Positions 35,001 to 43,538 of a stretch of DNA of 64,000 bases are shown one piece after another (the first letter of the stretch is position 1; every line of letters begins with the position of its first letter). The stretch covers positions 1,798,001 to 1,862,000 of the forward strand of contig CAWFML010000005.1 of the NCBI GenBank assembly GCA_963817025.1, written 5' to 3'. The notes under the pieces were generated by a model. The model searched no databases. It had not been told where the DNA came from and saw only the letters and a list, made by a program, of their open reading frames with translations. This DNA is from JACMLC01 sp963817025. GTDB taxonomy: Bacteria; Acidobacteriota; Blastocatellia; Pyrinomonadales; Pyrinomonadaceae. The position numbers and the translations under genes are program-made.

Positions 35001-37334
35001 CGCAAAGGCATAGCTATGCTGAGCGGAAGCAGATAATTCCGGGGGAGTATAATCAGCACGTGATTCTTCATCAGGTAGGCCGAAGCGATCCGTATAATCC
35101 AGAGCGCTCGCATAGTATTGCTGGCTCGCAATGCTCTTTGCATCAAATATCTTGACCGCGTTGCCCGCCACATCATACTGCGAGGCCACCGTGACCGCGC
35201 CTGTTTGATTAGCTGCATTAGCATGGTTGGTGACGCTCGTGACATTGCCACGCGTGGTGTAGGCGGTCGGATTGGTATTCGCGCACTGTCCTGCGTTGTC
35301 GAAAGTGGTGCATAGCCCGCTGATGTCAGCCCTCGACACTAATGCGGCATGTGTCGCATTCGATGCATAGTTATCATATTCATAAATCGCCAGCGATTGT
35401 TTATTGTTGCCGGCAGCATCGGATGAAATCCATTGCTGTGCTGGCAGGTTGCGAATGTGTATGTTATTTAGAGCGTAATTCTGATTGTTAACCGGGTTGG
35501 TCGTCAGATAGTCGATGTGAGTCCGCCGCAGGAGTGCCCCGGCCACAACCACTCCGTTGACTACTGTTCCATAATCATAATCATATGTGTCCGTGAGATT
35601 TTGATATTGATCGTAAGCGAACGTTTGCTTTGATGCCTGATTAGTATCCGACAGGATCGTTGTGGTTTCATCAATGCGAGCATTATTGGATGGCGCATAG
35701 TAGGCGGGGCCGGAATACCAGTAGGGAGGCGTTTGATTCCACGTGTGAGCGATGCTTCTGAGGACTGTCGAGCCATCGCTATCGTAGAAGTCCGTCTGGT
35801 ACTCCTGAGCATCTCTCCACGACTGATAGAACGGAAACGCATTAGTCCCGACAACCTGGGCATTTATATGATAGATGCCATAATAATAATGCTTGACGCG
35901 ATTTAATAACGCCCCGTTCGCGCCGTATTGATCTGCCAGCACATACCCGCGCTGTTCCGTTAACCATTCCGGCGCGCCGAGGGTCATTTTGGTTTCCAGC
36001 GTATTTCCGTCTGTATACAGACGCCGCTCCACAACCCTGCGGTAGACATTGCCTGCGGGCCATTGCTGGAGGCCCGCTATCCTGCCGGAGCCGAGGGTTG
36101 CGGCATTAACCCAATCATACTCAATGGCTCCTCCTGTGGGCAGTTCGACACGCGCCAGTTCGCCATAGCTGTTATAGCGTAACTGATAGCTCCTGATGCC
36201 ATCCGGCAACCACACGGCAGCCACCTTATCAACGACGTATTCGGATTGCGCGAGCTGGTCTATCAGGGAATTGGGCGGCAGAGGTGGCTGGTAAATCTCA
36301 GGGAATAATTGCTGGCCGGTCTTGATTGTATATCCCGAACGCAGCACGTCGCGCAAACTTTTGTAGGAGATGCGAATCGTTCTTTGCGCTCCGCCAAACC
36401 CTTTATAGTTAATTCTATCGCAGAGGCCATACGGAGACACGTCCTGAACCTCGTACTCGAAAGTGACTTCCCGGTTGAGAGAATCCGTGATCTTGACCAG
36501 CCGCGCAAAATCGCCGCCGCTCTCATAGGTAAAAGTTATCTTGTTGCCATTCCGGTCTCGTTGCCAGCTTATCTTTCCCTCATCTATGCGATAGCGCGTC
36601 CCGTCCGGCATCATCAGGTAGCCGGAAGGGTAAAGTCGCGTCTCTTGTTCAGCCCATAGATTGTCGTAGATGGTAGTGTCCGAAATAAAGGTCACTGCAT
36701 GCCCACCGGTCGTAACAAAAACTGTTCCGCGTGATGCGCCAGTCGGACCCGGGTTGCAGTATCCGGTATCGAGGGGCTTTCCTTTATGAGCATCATCTAC
36801 GAGATCGTATTCTGTTCCATCGGGTGTGGTGAAAGTTAAACGAGTGAGCGACGGGGAGTATTGATGCCAGCCGATGCCGGGGCACGTGCTTCCGGCCAAT
36901 CCGGTGCGGCGTCCGGTCAATCTTCCGGGACCGTATCCTTTATCTTTCCAAAACCATTCATTCCACCATTGATACTCCGCATAGGGAAATGTTTGTGGGC
37001 CATTGCCGTAGTCATCGGTCTCTGTTTGCCCGACCCATTTTTGATTGATGGTCAATCGAATCGGGACGGCCATCCCGCCGCGCCCGATGACTTGATGAAG
37101 AGGGAGGCTGAAATTTAAGTTGCCGTTGTACGGGTTGACTGTCTCAAAGCCGCTCAAAGAGTGAGAGCCTGACGGCGATCCGGGTGCAATGCCTGCCGGG
37201 GTTGTTCCCGCGTTGGAGCTTTGGGCGTAAGCGCCTGCCACTTGAAAAATAAAGATAATGAATATTACCAAGCAGAGGTTTAGAAGAATATTCGTAAACA
37301 TTCCGGCCTGGTTCATCAAGGTGTATTTTTTCAT
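32034..37334 (-). CDS. RHS repeat protein with a NlpC/P60-like (Cys/His) C-terminal toxin domain
   Basis: A 1766-residue protein with an N-terminal hydrophobic export segment (NLCLVIFIIFIFQVAGAYA). It carries a long array of YD/RHS repeats (YDxxGNLxT-type motifs) and the core-associated signature FGEQLYAG...RYYANAAGRFVNADP followed by LNNPLVFTDPTGLW, after which RHS toxins diverge. The variable tail of about 230 residues includes a LysM-like stretch (LLVKEKGDNAASLANQLNIS). It then has WDCSRTTW, VGDIVRY and ATHFANFIFF, the Cys...His arrangement of NlpC/P60 or CHAP-type amidases. A peptidoglycan-targeting effector is a reasonable inference. It lies 62 bp after a VCBS protein gene on the same strand and overlaps the control region of the first partner gene. 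Confidence 0.85.
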   Translation of the reverse strand: MKKYTLMNQAGMFTNILLNLCLVIFIIFIFQVAGAYAQSSNAGTTPAGIAPGSPSGSHSLSGFETVNPYNGNLNFSLPLHQVIGRGGMAVPIRLTINQKWVGQTETDDYGNGPQTFPYAEYQWWNEWFWKDKGYGPGRLTGRRTGLAGSTCPGIGWHQYSPSLTRLTFTTPDGTEYDLVDDAHKGKPLDTGYCNPGPTGASRGTVFVTTGGHAVTFISDTTIYDNLWAEQETRLYPSGYLMMPDGTRYRIDEGKISWQRDRNGNKITFTYESGGDFARLVKITDSLNREVTFEYEVQDVSPYGLCDRINYKGFGGAQRTIRISYKSLRDVLRSGYTIKTGQQLFPEIYQPPLPPNSLIDQLAQSEYVVDKVAAVWLPDGIRSYQLRYNSYGELARVELPTGGAIEYDWVNAATLGSGRIAGLQQWPAGNVYRRVVERRLYTDGNTLETKMTLGAPEWLTEQRGYVLADQYGANGALLNRVKHYYYGIYHINAQVVGTNAFPFYQSWRDAQEYQTDFYDSDGSTVLRSIAHTWNQTPPYWYSGPAYYAPSNNARIDETTTILSDTNQASKQTFAYDQYQNLTDTYDYDYGTVVNGVVVAGALLRRTHIDYLTTNPVNNQNYALNNIHIRNLPAQQWISSDAAGNNKQSLAIYEYDNYASNATHAALVSRADISGLCTTFDNAGQCANTNPTAYTTRGNVTSVTNHANAANQTGAVTVASQYDVAGNAVKIFDAKSIASQQYYASALDYTDRFGLPDEESRADYTPPELSASAQHSYAFATSVTNPLSHTSYSQYSYYLGEIINSEDINGVVSSSYFADLLDRPTQIVLAANIPALRQQKHFIYDDAGLTVTVISDLRNYGDGLLKHQSIYNGLGALTETRAYENGTDYIATKVIPNALLQHPQTNNWVATTQTSDPYRQGEQPIWTTSFFDALGRVSIAQSPDNAQVKTAYSGNQTTVTDQAGRQRKSLTDALGRLTAVYESPANYNYQTSYSYDTLGNLRTVVQGTSPQLQTRQFVYNSLSQLTSAANPESGLVTYGYDENGNLLTKTDARGTVITYGYDLLNRNVSRTYSGGTAVSTPPVTYTYDAIGIANSKGRLTSVSSSLSTYNYSGYDALGRVTASQQITDGKSYAMSYSYDLTGNMVSQTYPTGRVVMNNFDSMNRLSNVSGQASGGTPKTYANSFIHTAHGAVKGIRLGNGRWEHVLFNNRLQPVEIGLGTSTADSSVLKLQYDYGTTQNNGNLLRQTINVPGTTGFVATQHYKYDPELNRLTGVQEVNGNSPTWQASGSLWQQLFTFDRFGNRAVDTADTTSTLIGPNPQISSTDNRITPRAGEFYEYDPAGNLKKGKGGESFNYNGDNRLAQYQGGATQVGGVDYFYDGDGRRVKKANPSATTIFVYNALGQLIAEFTTGTPQNNGTNYLTNDILGTPRVIAKADGSIRFRHDHLPFGEQLYAGTGSRTTGLGYDDSLAQANQTRQKFTSYERDFETGLDYAQHRYYANAAGRFVNADPTLLSVAAINPQTWNRYSYTLNNPLVFTDPTGLWTYEADPQYAKNADGTPNREKIIGIRFLLVKEKGDNAASLANQLNISEKDAQKIINKLGDGNLRLSEAGGIIGSVFKEVEAGLKVRAQNQLKGLDGDANGWDCSRTTWKIGFGAAESQLRYGTNSLDKHLAATEDGRPLNARSLGSQSELKVGDIVRYAMGGGATHFANFIFFDNNQTPIVFSKSGGDGPYEVGTARRIGEQNDYGSVQPLPGTRDKTGFYRSLRR

Positions 37335-37396
37335 GGCTCTGTCTTTTCTCAGGAATTGAGGCTGCTGACTTTTGACATTGAGCTAACTCGACATAA

Positions 37397-38491
37397 TTAT
37401 CTTCTGTAAGGAGCGGGCACGGGTGTATCCCCGCTTTGTCCCCAGTGCTCTATCCGCAGCGTATTCGTAGAGCTTTTCAGGATGTACCAATCTCCTGTCT
37501 GATTTCTCCACACGGCTGCATCCGTCCTTCCATCCGCGTCGTAGTCTCCCTGCACCGCGATGTCTCCCAAACTCTGGTCTCCGATCTGCGCGACGCCGGT
37601 TGTCCCGCTTGCGCTATGCCGTATGCGCCACGCATTGTCTGCGGGTCGCCACCCCGCAAAGTCTGTCTTGCCGTCGCCGTCATAGTCGCCCACCACAGGC
37701 TTATCCCCGCTTTGTCCCCACTGCTGGCTGGTCATTAAGTTGCTGGTGCTTTGCCAGACATAGAAGCTGCTCGTGCTGGCTCTCCAGACGGCTATATCCG
37801 CTCTTCCGTCGCCATCATAATCAGACGACACAGGCACATCCCCGGCGCTGCCGAAGGCCAGAGAAGTGGTTGTGCCATTGGAGCTGTTGGAGATGTACCA
37901 GGTGGAAGTCGAGGGACGGAAGATGCCCATGTCACACTTGCCGTCGCCGTCATAATCGGCCTGCGCTATGAGGTCGCCGCTCGCCCCCCACGTGTAGGAC
38001 ATCAGCAAGTTGGTTGAACTCTTGAGAACGTACCATGCGGAACTTGAGGGCCGGAAGACGGCGAAGTCAGTCTTGCTATCGCCATCGTAATCTCCGGGAG
38101 CAGGCACGTCGCCGCTCATGCCCCACTGCTGTGTGGATAGGGTATTAGTTGTGCCGCCAAGGACGTACCACGTGCCGGTGCTCAATCTCCAGACGGCAAG
38201 GTCGGTTCCGGTCGGAGCAGTGGCTCCCGGTTCTTCCGTGGCGATCAATCGTGAACCGGCATAGATATATTCTTTAGCCAATACTGGCGTCGGGCCGGGA
38301 ATCGGCGCAGAAGCAAGGAAGGCAGCGGGGCCAGCATTACTCGTGATGCTACGCCGGGCCAGCATGCCACCAGCGAAACCCAAGAGCAGGATCACAGAAG
38401 CAAGGATAACTAACAGCCTTCGCTTATGGCTGACACGTTTACTTTGATTCGCAAATGCAGATTTTCGGGCGCGACGGGAGCTTTGAGACAT
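37397..38491 (-). CDS. Membrane-anchored VCBS/FG-GAP-repeat protein
   Basis: A 364-residue protein from ATG 38491 (AGAGG 5 nt upstream; a GTG two codons earlier is less likely). A basic N-terminus and a membrane segment (RRLLVILASVILLLGFAGGM) are followed by six to seven repeats of about 45 residues, each with DYDGDGKTDFAVFRPS and a WYV(L/I) strand, ending WGQSGDTPVPAPYRR. The repeats are the same type as the C-terminus of the 2106-residue protein. The Asp-rich loop is a likely calcium site. Function is unknown; surface display or adhesion is an inference. Confidence 0.8.
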   Translation of the reverse strand: MSQSSRRARKSAFANQSKRVSHKRRLLVILASVILLLGFAGGMLARRSITSNAGPAAFLASAPIPGPTPVLAKEYIYAGSRLIATEEPGATAPTGTDLAVWRLSTGTWYVLGGTTNTLSTQQWGMSGDVPAPGDYDGDSKTDFAVFRPSSSAWYVLKSSTNLLMSYTWGASGDLIAQADYDGDGKCDMGIFRPSTSTWYISNSSNGTTTSLAFGSAGDVPVSSDYDGDGRADIAVWRASTSSFYVWQSTSNLMTSQQWGQSGDKPVVGDYDGDGKTDFAGWRPADNAWRIRHSASGTTGVAQIGDQSLGDIAVQGDYDADGRTDAAVWRNQTGDWYILKSSTNTLRIEHWGQSGDTPVPAPYRR

Positions 38492-38628
38492 CGGCACCTC
38501 TTTAAATGAGATACTAAAGGCTCAATGCGAAGGGGTTGAGAGAAAGTGCCTTTAGCATGTTGCTCTCGTTAGCGCGAGTACGAGGCTAACGAGTATGAGA
38601 ATACTGTAAAGAGACTTAAAGCGCGCGG

Positions 38629-38657
38629 AATATGACACCGCTTGAAATAATTGTCAA
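38629..38657 (-). promoter_or_regulatory. Candidate promoter for the VCBS-RHS unit
   Basis: On the minus strand TTGACA (38652-38657) and CATATT (38629-38634) are separated by 17 nt, about 140 nt upstream of the VCBS gene. Close spacing of the following genes suggests it may drive VCBS, RHS and both partner genes. Confidence 0.55.
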
Positions 38658-38849
38658 TGATTATTTTTGGAAGCGTTCATCAAAACTCGCGCCGGACGGG
38701 AACACGAGTTGGTTAACATCCGCGCAGGCATTCACGCGAGGCCGGTTCAAGTTGAGGATGAAGATGACTCCGGCACGATAATCAATTTTCCCTCTCGTCT
38801 TGTCGGCATGGCAAATGGTGTCGAAAGATGCATCAGTTTGAAAAAGAAA

Positions 38850-38882
38850 AGAGCAGCCGGATAACTATCATCCGGCTGCTCT
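38850..38882 (-). terminator. Strong intrinsic terminator of the pilus gene cluster
   Basis: A perfect 13-bp GC-rich stem (38850-38862 with 38870-38882), 7-nt loop, followed on the minus strand by TTTTCTTTTTC. It is 60 nt after the stop of the pilX-like gene. Confidence 0.88.
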
Positions 38883-38942
38883 CTTCTTGGTCAAGAAAGA
38901 GTTCCCATCTTAATTACGGAGTGCTCATCTCGCTGCGTAATT

Positions 38943-41804
38943 TTAGTTGTTAATTCTCTGGAACCCTGTCACCTGTATGTATTGGAAGAAAGGCGTTCCG
39001 GGAGGAAGCCGCGTGGCATCCAGGAATGAATCGTCAAATACCCAGTTGCGATCCGGCGCGTTGTAGACGCGCGTCTCGCCGTATTTGAAAGGCCCGTTGA
39101 AGTTGCGGCTATTGAAGAGATTAATCAGCGAGCCGGAATAGTTCAGATACGGGTCGTCTGTCGCGCGCCAGTCTTCGAGGAAACGCTTGAAGTTATTGAC
39201 GCTGCCGTTGAGACGTTCCGAATAAGCTCCGCCCTGATGCGGGTCGTCCTTCATCGAGCTGATGGTGTCGCCCATCAGGATAGCCGTACGCACGGTTGTC
39301 TCTCTGGCCGGACGACCGTGATAGCGCACGGACAGCCAGCTATTAGGCTCTACCGTGCGTGTATAAACAGGGCAACCGAAGCTCGCGCCGTCAGACCATC
39401 CGGCTGTGCCGTCCCAGCGGTTTGAAAGAATCGTCACCGCATCTGCGACCACAGAGGCCGGAACCTGTGTGTTGTCGGCAATCCACGGCGCACCGCCAGC
39501 AGCGACCGCCCCCGGTTGGTATGCGCTCGGGAGGGTCGGACTGTCATGAGATGAAACCCCTGTCGAATTGTAGTTGCCGAAGATGTAAACGCCATTTTCC
39601 GAAGCGAGCGTAAAACCGTTATTCATATCGCCCGGAAGCTGGCTGCCGTTGATGAGCCGCACGCCCCTGCGGAAATACTTGTGGTCGAAGAAAGCTGCGA
39701 CATCCGCTTTGGTGGTATCAGAGTATCTCGCGCCTTCCCATGTGAAATCCACATCTAACTCGCCGTTGCCGTTGACATCCTCCGGAATCTGAAATTCCCC
39801 GTCGTTCGGCCCGTAGACATCTTCCATATCATATTCGCCATCGTTGTCACGGTCGCCTCTGCGGTCAGAGACGTACAGAATCCAACCACGGTCGCGGTCG
39901 ATCTGCGTGCTGAGCAGGCCATTCGGGAATTGCAAATCGAAGTCGCCTCTCAAAAAGCGGCGGAGGTTGGCAACATCTATATCAATCACGCTCATCACGC
40001 CGTTGTAGGAAATATCATCCACGGCGAGGTCTGCCACCTCGACATTCGATTCCTCTGCGATTCCCTCGCGGGCATCGAACATCTTGATCGGGAACGGAAG
40101 CGCCTTCTCGCTTGTGTCGCCGGCGAGATTGGCGTTGAGACGATGCTCGTCTCTCTCGCTATTTGAAATATAGTAGCTGTCTTTCGAGACGACGCTATAT
40201 CCGTTCGGAGCCGTGCCTGCATATTCATAGACAGGTTTGCCTGAAGAGTCTGGCAGTTTCGTAATCTTTGAGGCATCTGCGTAGGCTGTGCGCTTGACGG
40301 GCGGGCCGGGAATCGCCCAGCGTTGCAGCTTGATGATGGCGCGCGAATCCGTCCCGCTCGTTCCATTGTCATAGCTCGAATCAGTAATCTTGAACGCGCT
40401 ATCGTTGGGCGCTCTTTCCGTTAAGCCCAAGCTCAGGATGTCTTCTGTAATGTCTGTCGTGGAAACAACCAGAGTGTTCGGGTCTACCTTGACGTTCTCA
40501 ATCTTGATCCATGTCTGGCGGTTTGAGGGCATACCGTCGTTTGTATAGCTCGTTCCCCTGTAGAGACGATACGCATTGAAACGCGTGGCCTTGTAGGTCG
40601 TACCCAGTCCGACCATCGTCTTTGGCTTGTATCCGAACTTCGCCCCCAGCAGTCCGTTCAGAACGCCGAGCGAATCATAAGAGGCATCGAGGCGGACGCC
40701 GCCCGCGCCGCCCGGCAGACGCGACTGGCTATCGGACATGGTGACGCGGATGCCCGGCTTGTTGTAGTAGCGTGAGACCTTGAGGACTTCGTTATCGTCT
40801 GATTCGCCGCGTTTGATGAGATCAATTTCTTTTGCGCCGCCGAGTTTGAGCGGCAGTTCGAGCCGCTTGACGTTGGCGATCAGGTTGCCGTCAAAGATGT
40901 CCGTGGTCGGCCTGCAAGCATATCTCTCAGGCGTCGTCGATTTACAAGACCAGTTCGAGTTATAGCTGCCGTTCGGCATGTCAGGATTCGTGCCTGTGAC
41001 ATCCGGCCCGCCGATGACGCTGCCGCCGCCGATCACCAACTGCTTGAAAGTGCCGGTCGCGTTTTTAATATAAATGTTCTCGCCGAAACCGGCAGGAGCC
41101 ATCGAAGCCGTCGTGACATTGGCGCGCCCGTTGCGGGCCACGTCAACGACTATCTCTTTTGAAGCCGTGACGCGCGAATTGAAGTGTATGACGCCGCCGC
41201 CACGGATGAAGAAATTGCTGTTGGTATGGACGCGCCCTCCGAATTCAAACGCCGCGCCGGGCGATAGCTCCATGTCGTCTTCGTAGAAGAGACCGAATTG
41301 AAAGATCGGGATGCGATTACTGAAAAAGGTACGCGTCATCTCGACCTCGACTCCGGTCGGCCCTTTTGAAATGGTCTTAATTTTCCACGGGTCACGAATC
41401 GCCGTCAGTCCTTCATACGGCCCACCGGCCAGCACCACGGGTTCATCCACGCCCGTGCGCGTCAGCGTCTGCGTAAAAGTGAAGTTGGTAAAGCCGCTGG
41501 GCTTTTTGTTCTGGACGTTGGTGATGTCTGTCGAAATGGGAGACAGGCGCGTGTCATAAATCTTGTTAAAGTTGCGCGACATGGTTTCGATGCTGGCCTG
41601 CGCCGCATAAAAGCTGCGCGCTTCGGCGGCATCGTTGCCCATAATCAACGCTTCGGTTGTCGTTCTGGAAAGCGCCAGCGAAACGAAGATGGTCAAAAGC
41701 CCCATGATGAGCAGGGCGAGCACGGTGGCCGACCCGCGCTCATTGCGGCGCGCTGAGACTTGCGGTCTCTGGTGTCTTTGCTTAATCACTCTTGCGGTCT
41801 TCAT
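38943..41804 (-). CDS. Large PilX-like pilus assembly protein
   Basis: A 953-residue protein, far longer than canonical PilX (about 200). The N-terminus RGSATVLALLIMGLLTIFVSLAL and the following EARSFYAAQASIE match the PilX_N/minor-pilin helix without the usual prepilin peptidase glutamate motif. The long remainder has no recognised domain. It contains Asp-rich segments such as DRDNDGEYDMEDVYGPNDG, possible calcium loops, followed by DVNGNGELDV. In the cluster order FimT-PilV-PilW-PilX it takes the PilX place, probably as a tip or priming minor pseudopilin carrying an adhesive domain. Confidence 0.75.
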   Translation of the reverse strand: MKTARVIKQRHQRPQVSARRNERGSATVLALLIMGLLTIFVSLALSRTTTEALIMGNDAAEARSFYAAQASIETMSRNFNKIYDTRLSPISTDITNVQNKKPSGFTNFTFTQTLTRTGVDEPVVLAGGPYEGLTAIRDPWKIKTISKGPTGVEVEMTRTFFSNRIPIFQFGLFYEDDMELSPGAAFEFGGRVHTNSNFFIRGGGVIHFNSRVTASKEIVVDVARNGRANVTTASMAPAGFGENIYIKNATGTFKQLVIGGGSVIGGPDVTGTNPDMPNGSYNSNWSCKSTTPERYACRPTTDIFDGNLIANVKRLELPLKLGGAKEIDLIKRGESDDNEVLKVSRYYNKPGIRVTMSDSQSRLPGGAGGVRLDASYDSLGVLNGLLGAKFGYKPKTMVGLGTTYKATRFNAYRLYRGTSYTNDGMPSNRQTWIKIENVKVDPNTLVVSTTDITEDILSLGLTERAPNDSAFKITDSSYDNGTSGTDSRAIIKLQRWAIPGPPVKRTAYADASKITKLPDSSGKPVYEYAGTAPNGYSVVSKDSYYISNSERDEHRLNANLAGDTSEKALPFPIKMFDAREGIAEESNVEVADLAVDDISYNGVMSVIDIDVANLRRFLRGDFDLQFPNGLLSTQIDRDRGWILYVSDRRGDRDNDGEYDMEDVYGPNDGEFQIPEDVNGNGELDVDFTWEGARYSDTTKADVAAFFDHKYFRRGVRLINGSQLPGDMNNGFTLASENGVYIFGNYNSTGVSSHDSPTLPSAYQPGAVAAGGAPWIADNTQVPASVVADAVTILSNRWDGTAGWSDGASFGCPVYTRTVEPNSWLSVRYHGRPARETTVRTAILMGDTISSMKDDPHQGGAYSERLNGSVNNFKRFLEDWRATDDPYLNYSGSLINLFNSRNFNGPFKYGETRVYNAPDRNWVFDDSFLDATRLPPGTPFFQYIQVTGFQRINN

Positions 41805-41854
41805 ACTCTTTTACCTCTTCTGCGATTCGCTCTTGACCTGAACTTTGGATTCAC

Positions 41855-42964
41855 TTATTGCGCGTCGTAACCCAGATTGCGCGTATTGAAGGTGGAAGTC
41901 AGCGATACTGTGTAGGGCTGATTGTTGTTACGCTTATCTTTTTCGGCGCTCCGCGCTTTGATCTTGATACGCACCTGCCGGACATTCTGCATAAAGGTCG
42001 CATCATCATCGCCCGTATTCAGATTCCTGTCCGGGCCAGCCACCGGATCGTCGTAGATATTCCCGTCCGACAAAACGTACTTGATCTCCAAGTCCTCTAC
42101 GTTGTAAGCCAGAGGCATATCCTGTTTGCCGTTCGTAAAGTTGCCGTACTCCGTCCGCACCAGCGTGCCGTCGTTGAGCACGCGATAGGTCGCCATCTTG
42201 ACGCGCGAGAGGGTGGCCGGAGCGGTCACGTTTTTGATGATGTTGTTCGCTCCGCTTTTATTGATGAGGAGCAGGTCAGTGCTGGCAAACTTGATCGTAT
42301 TTCTCGTTCCGGCGGGCGCGGTGTAACCGCAGCCTGCGGCAATCGTGGCCGCAGCGGGGCTGCCACCGGCAGTGCTCGTCACCATGCCGATAGCCGAGGA
42401 ATTCTGTCCGGTGATAATCACGAGGTCGTTAGCGACTGGAAGAACGGGCGTCGGGGTCGTGGCCGTAGGCCATGAGACGACGAGTTGTTCGCCGTCACAG
42501 TCAACCCAGTTGACGGTCATCGTTCTTCCGCTATTGAAAGCTTCATCGCCGTAGATAAAAGTGATCTGATCTGTCTTGCCGCCGCTCAGCGAGTTGTCGT
42601 TCACGTTATTGCCGGACAGAAGCTGCATCATACGATCCGGCAAGGCATCCGGGTCAGCGGGCAAGCCGAAAACCGAGTTGTGAATGTTATCCGGGAAGAA
42701 CGAGCCGAGGTTGCGATATTTGTAGCCAGTGTTGAGCGCATCGCGTCCCACGGCGTTCAAAGCATTACGCACGGTTTGCATCGTCTCGACGCGCAACGAA
42801 GAAGTCTTGCGGTCAGCGCGTGTGACTTCCAGCAGGCCGTAGATGGCTACCGTGACGATGAGAAAGAGCGCCATGCTGACGAGCACTTCGATGATGGTGT
42901 AACCAGCTTGACCGCTGTTGTCACCGGAACCTCTGCGCGCTGTTGCGGATATGTTCTGACGCAT
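41855..42964 (-). CDS. PilW-like minor pseudopilin
   Basis: A prepilin-type N-terminus, GQAGYTIIEVLVSMALFLIV, with the peptidase site G^YTIIE. The residues up to about 30 form the leader after ATG 42964, chosen because GGAGG lies 8 nt upstream (a GTG at 42979 is the alternative). The soluble part has three small Cys and ends with KDKRNNNQPYTVSLTSTFNTR. It resembles the PilW/GspJ group that primes pilus assembly. It lies 23 bp after the PilV-like gene. Confidence 0.8.
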   Translation of the reverse strand: MRQNISATARRGSGDNSGQAGYTIIEVLVSMALFLIVTVAIYGLLEVTRADRKTSSLRVETMQTVRNALNAVGRDALNTGYKYRNLGSFFPDNIHNSVFGLPADPDALPDRMMQLLSGNNVNDNSLSGGKTDQITFIYGDEAFNSGRTMTVNWVDCDGEQLVVSWPTATTPTPVLPVANDLVIITGQNSSAIGMVTSTAGGSPAAATIAAGCGYTAPAGTRNTIKFASTDLLLINKSGANNIIKNVTAPATLSRVKMATYRVLNDGTLVRTEYGNFTNGKQDMPLAYNVEDLEIKYVLSDGNIYDDPVAGPDRNLNTGDDDATFMQNVRQVRIKIKARSAEKDKRNNNQPYTVSLTSTFNTRNLGYDAQ

Positions 42965-42987
42965 TGACTGATCCTCCACGAGCCTTC

Positions 42988-43533
42988 TTAGTTATTATCG
43001 AGCAGAGAGTTGGTGATGATGGTCGAGGACTTCTCGCTTCGCCAGCCGCCGTTCACCTGGTAGTAAATAGTGATGTCCACCTTACGCATCATGATCGGGA
43101 ACTGTCCCGACGGAGTGCAGTTCGCGCTCGGGCGATCCGGGTCGCAGATGTCCGTAATCACTATTTCACGATCAAAGCCGCCAATCGCCGTCCCGCTGTC
43201 ATCATCCGTTCCGGGAACGTTGTCATTGCCGTCATCCGGCAGGATTTGCTTTCGACCGATCTGGAAAACCCCTTTATTCACGCCATTGACTGGGTTGCTG
43301 CCTTTATTCCCGACCGCGTCCCAGCCCAGCGCGCCGATGTCGCGCGCAGAGAAAATGGCTTCAAGCGTTGAAGCCCCATGCTGCTTGGCTATCAACTGCT
43401 GTTCGCCCGATCTGGAGTTGATGACCGAAGCGGTCACGGCTGCGACGAGCGCGGAGATGCCAATCATCAGGATGGTGATGGCAATCAACACCTCTAAGTA
43501 AGAAAAGCCTTCTTGATTCTTATCTCTGTTCAT
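42988..43533 (-). CDS. PilV/GspI-like minor pseudopilin
   Basis: From ATG 43533 the protein begins MNRDKNQEGFSYLEVLIAITILMIGISALVAAV, a type IV prepilin leader with site G^FSYLE and the hydrophobic stem. The C-terminal part has CDPDRPSANCTPSG. It is a minor component of type IV pili or a related secretion pseudopilus. It starts 5 bp after the FimT-like gene ends, so translation is tightly linked. Confidence 0.82.
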   Translation of the reverse strand: MNRDKNQEGFSYLEVLIAITILMIGISALVAAVTASVINSRSGEQQLIAKQHGASTLEAIFSARDIGALGWDAVGNKGSNPVNGVNKGVFQIGRKQILPDDGNDNVPGTDDDSGTAIGGFDREIVITDICDPDRPSANCTPSGQFPIMMRKVDITIYYQVNGGWRSEKSSTIITNSLLDNN

Positions 43534-43538
43534 AGTCT

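Larger units (their letters stand above)
38498..38942. other. Intergenic region between VCBS gene and pilus cluster
   Basis: 445 bp holding the promoter of the VCBS gene (38629-38657) and the terminator of the pilX-like gene (38850-38882). A 65-codon plus-strand frame (38667-38864) lacks a ribosome site and runs into the terminator; I do not call it. Confidence 0.5.

Noticed and set aside
38667..38864. 65-codon plus-strand frame
   Set aside because: No ribosome site, runs into the pilX terminator, no family.
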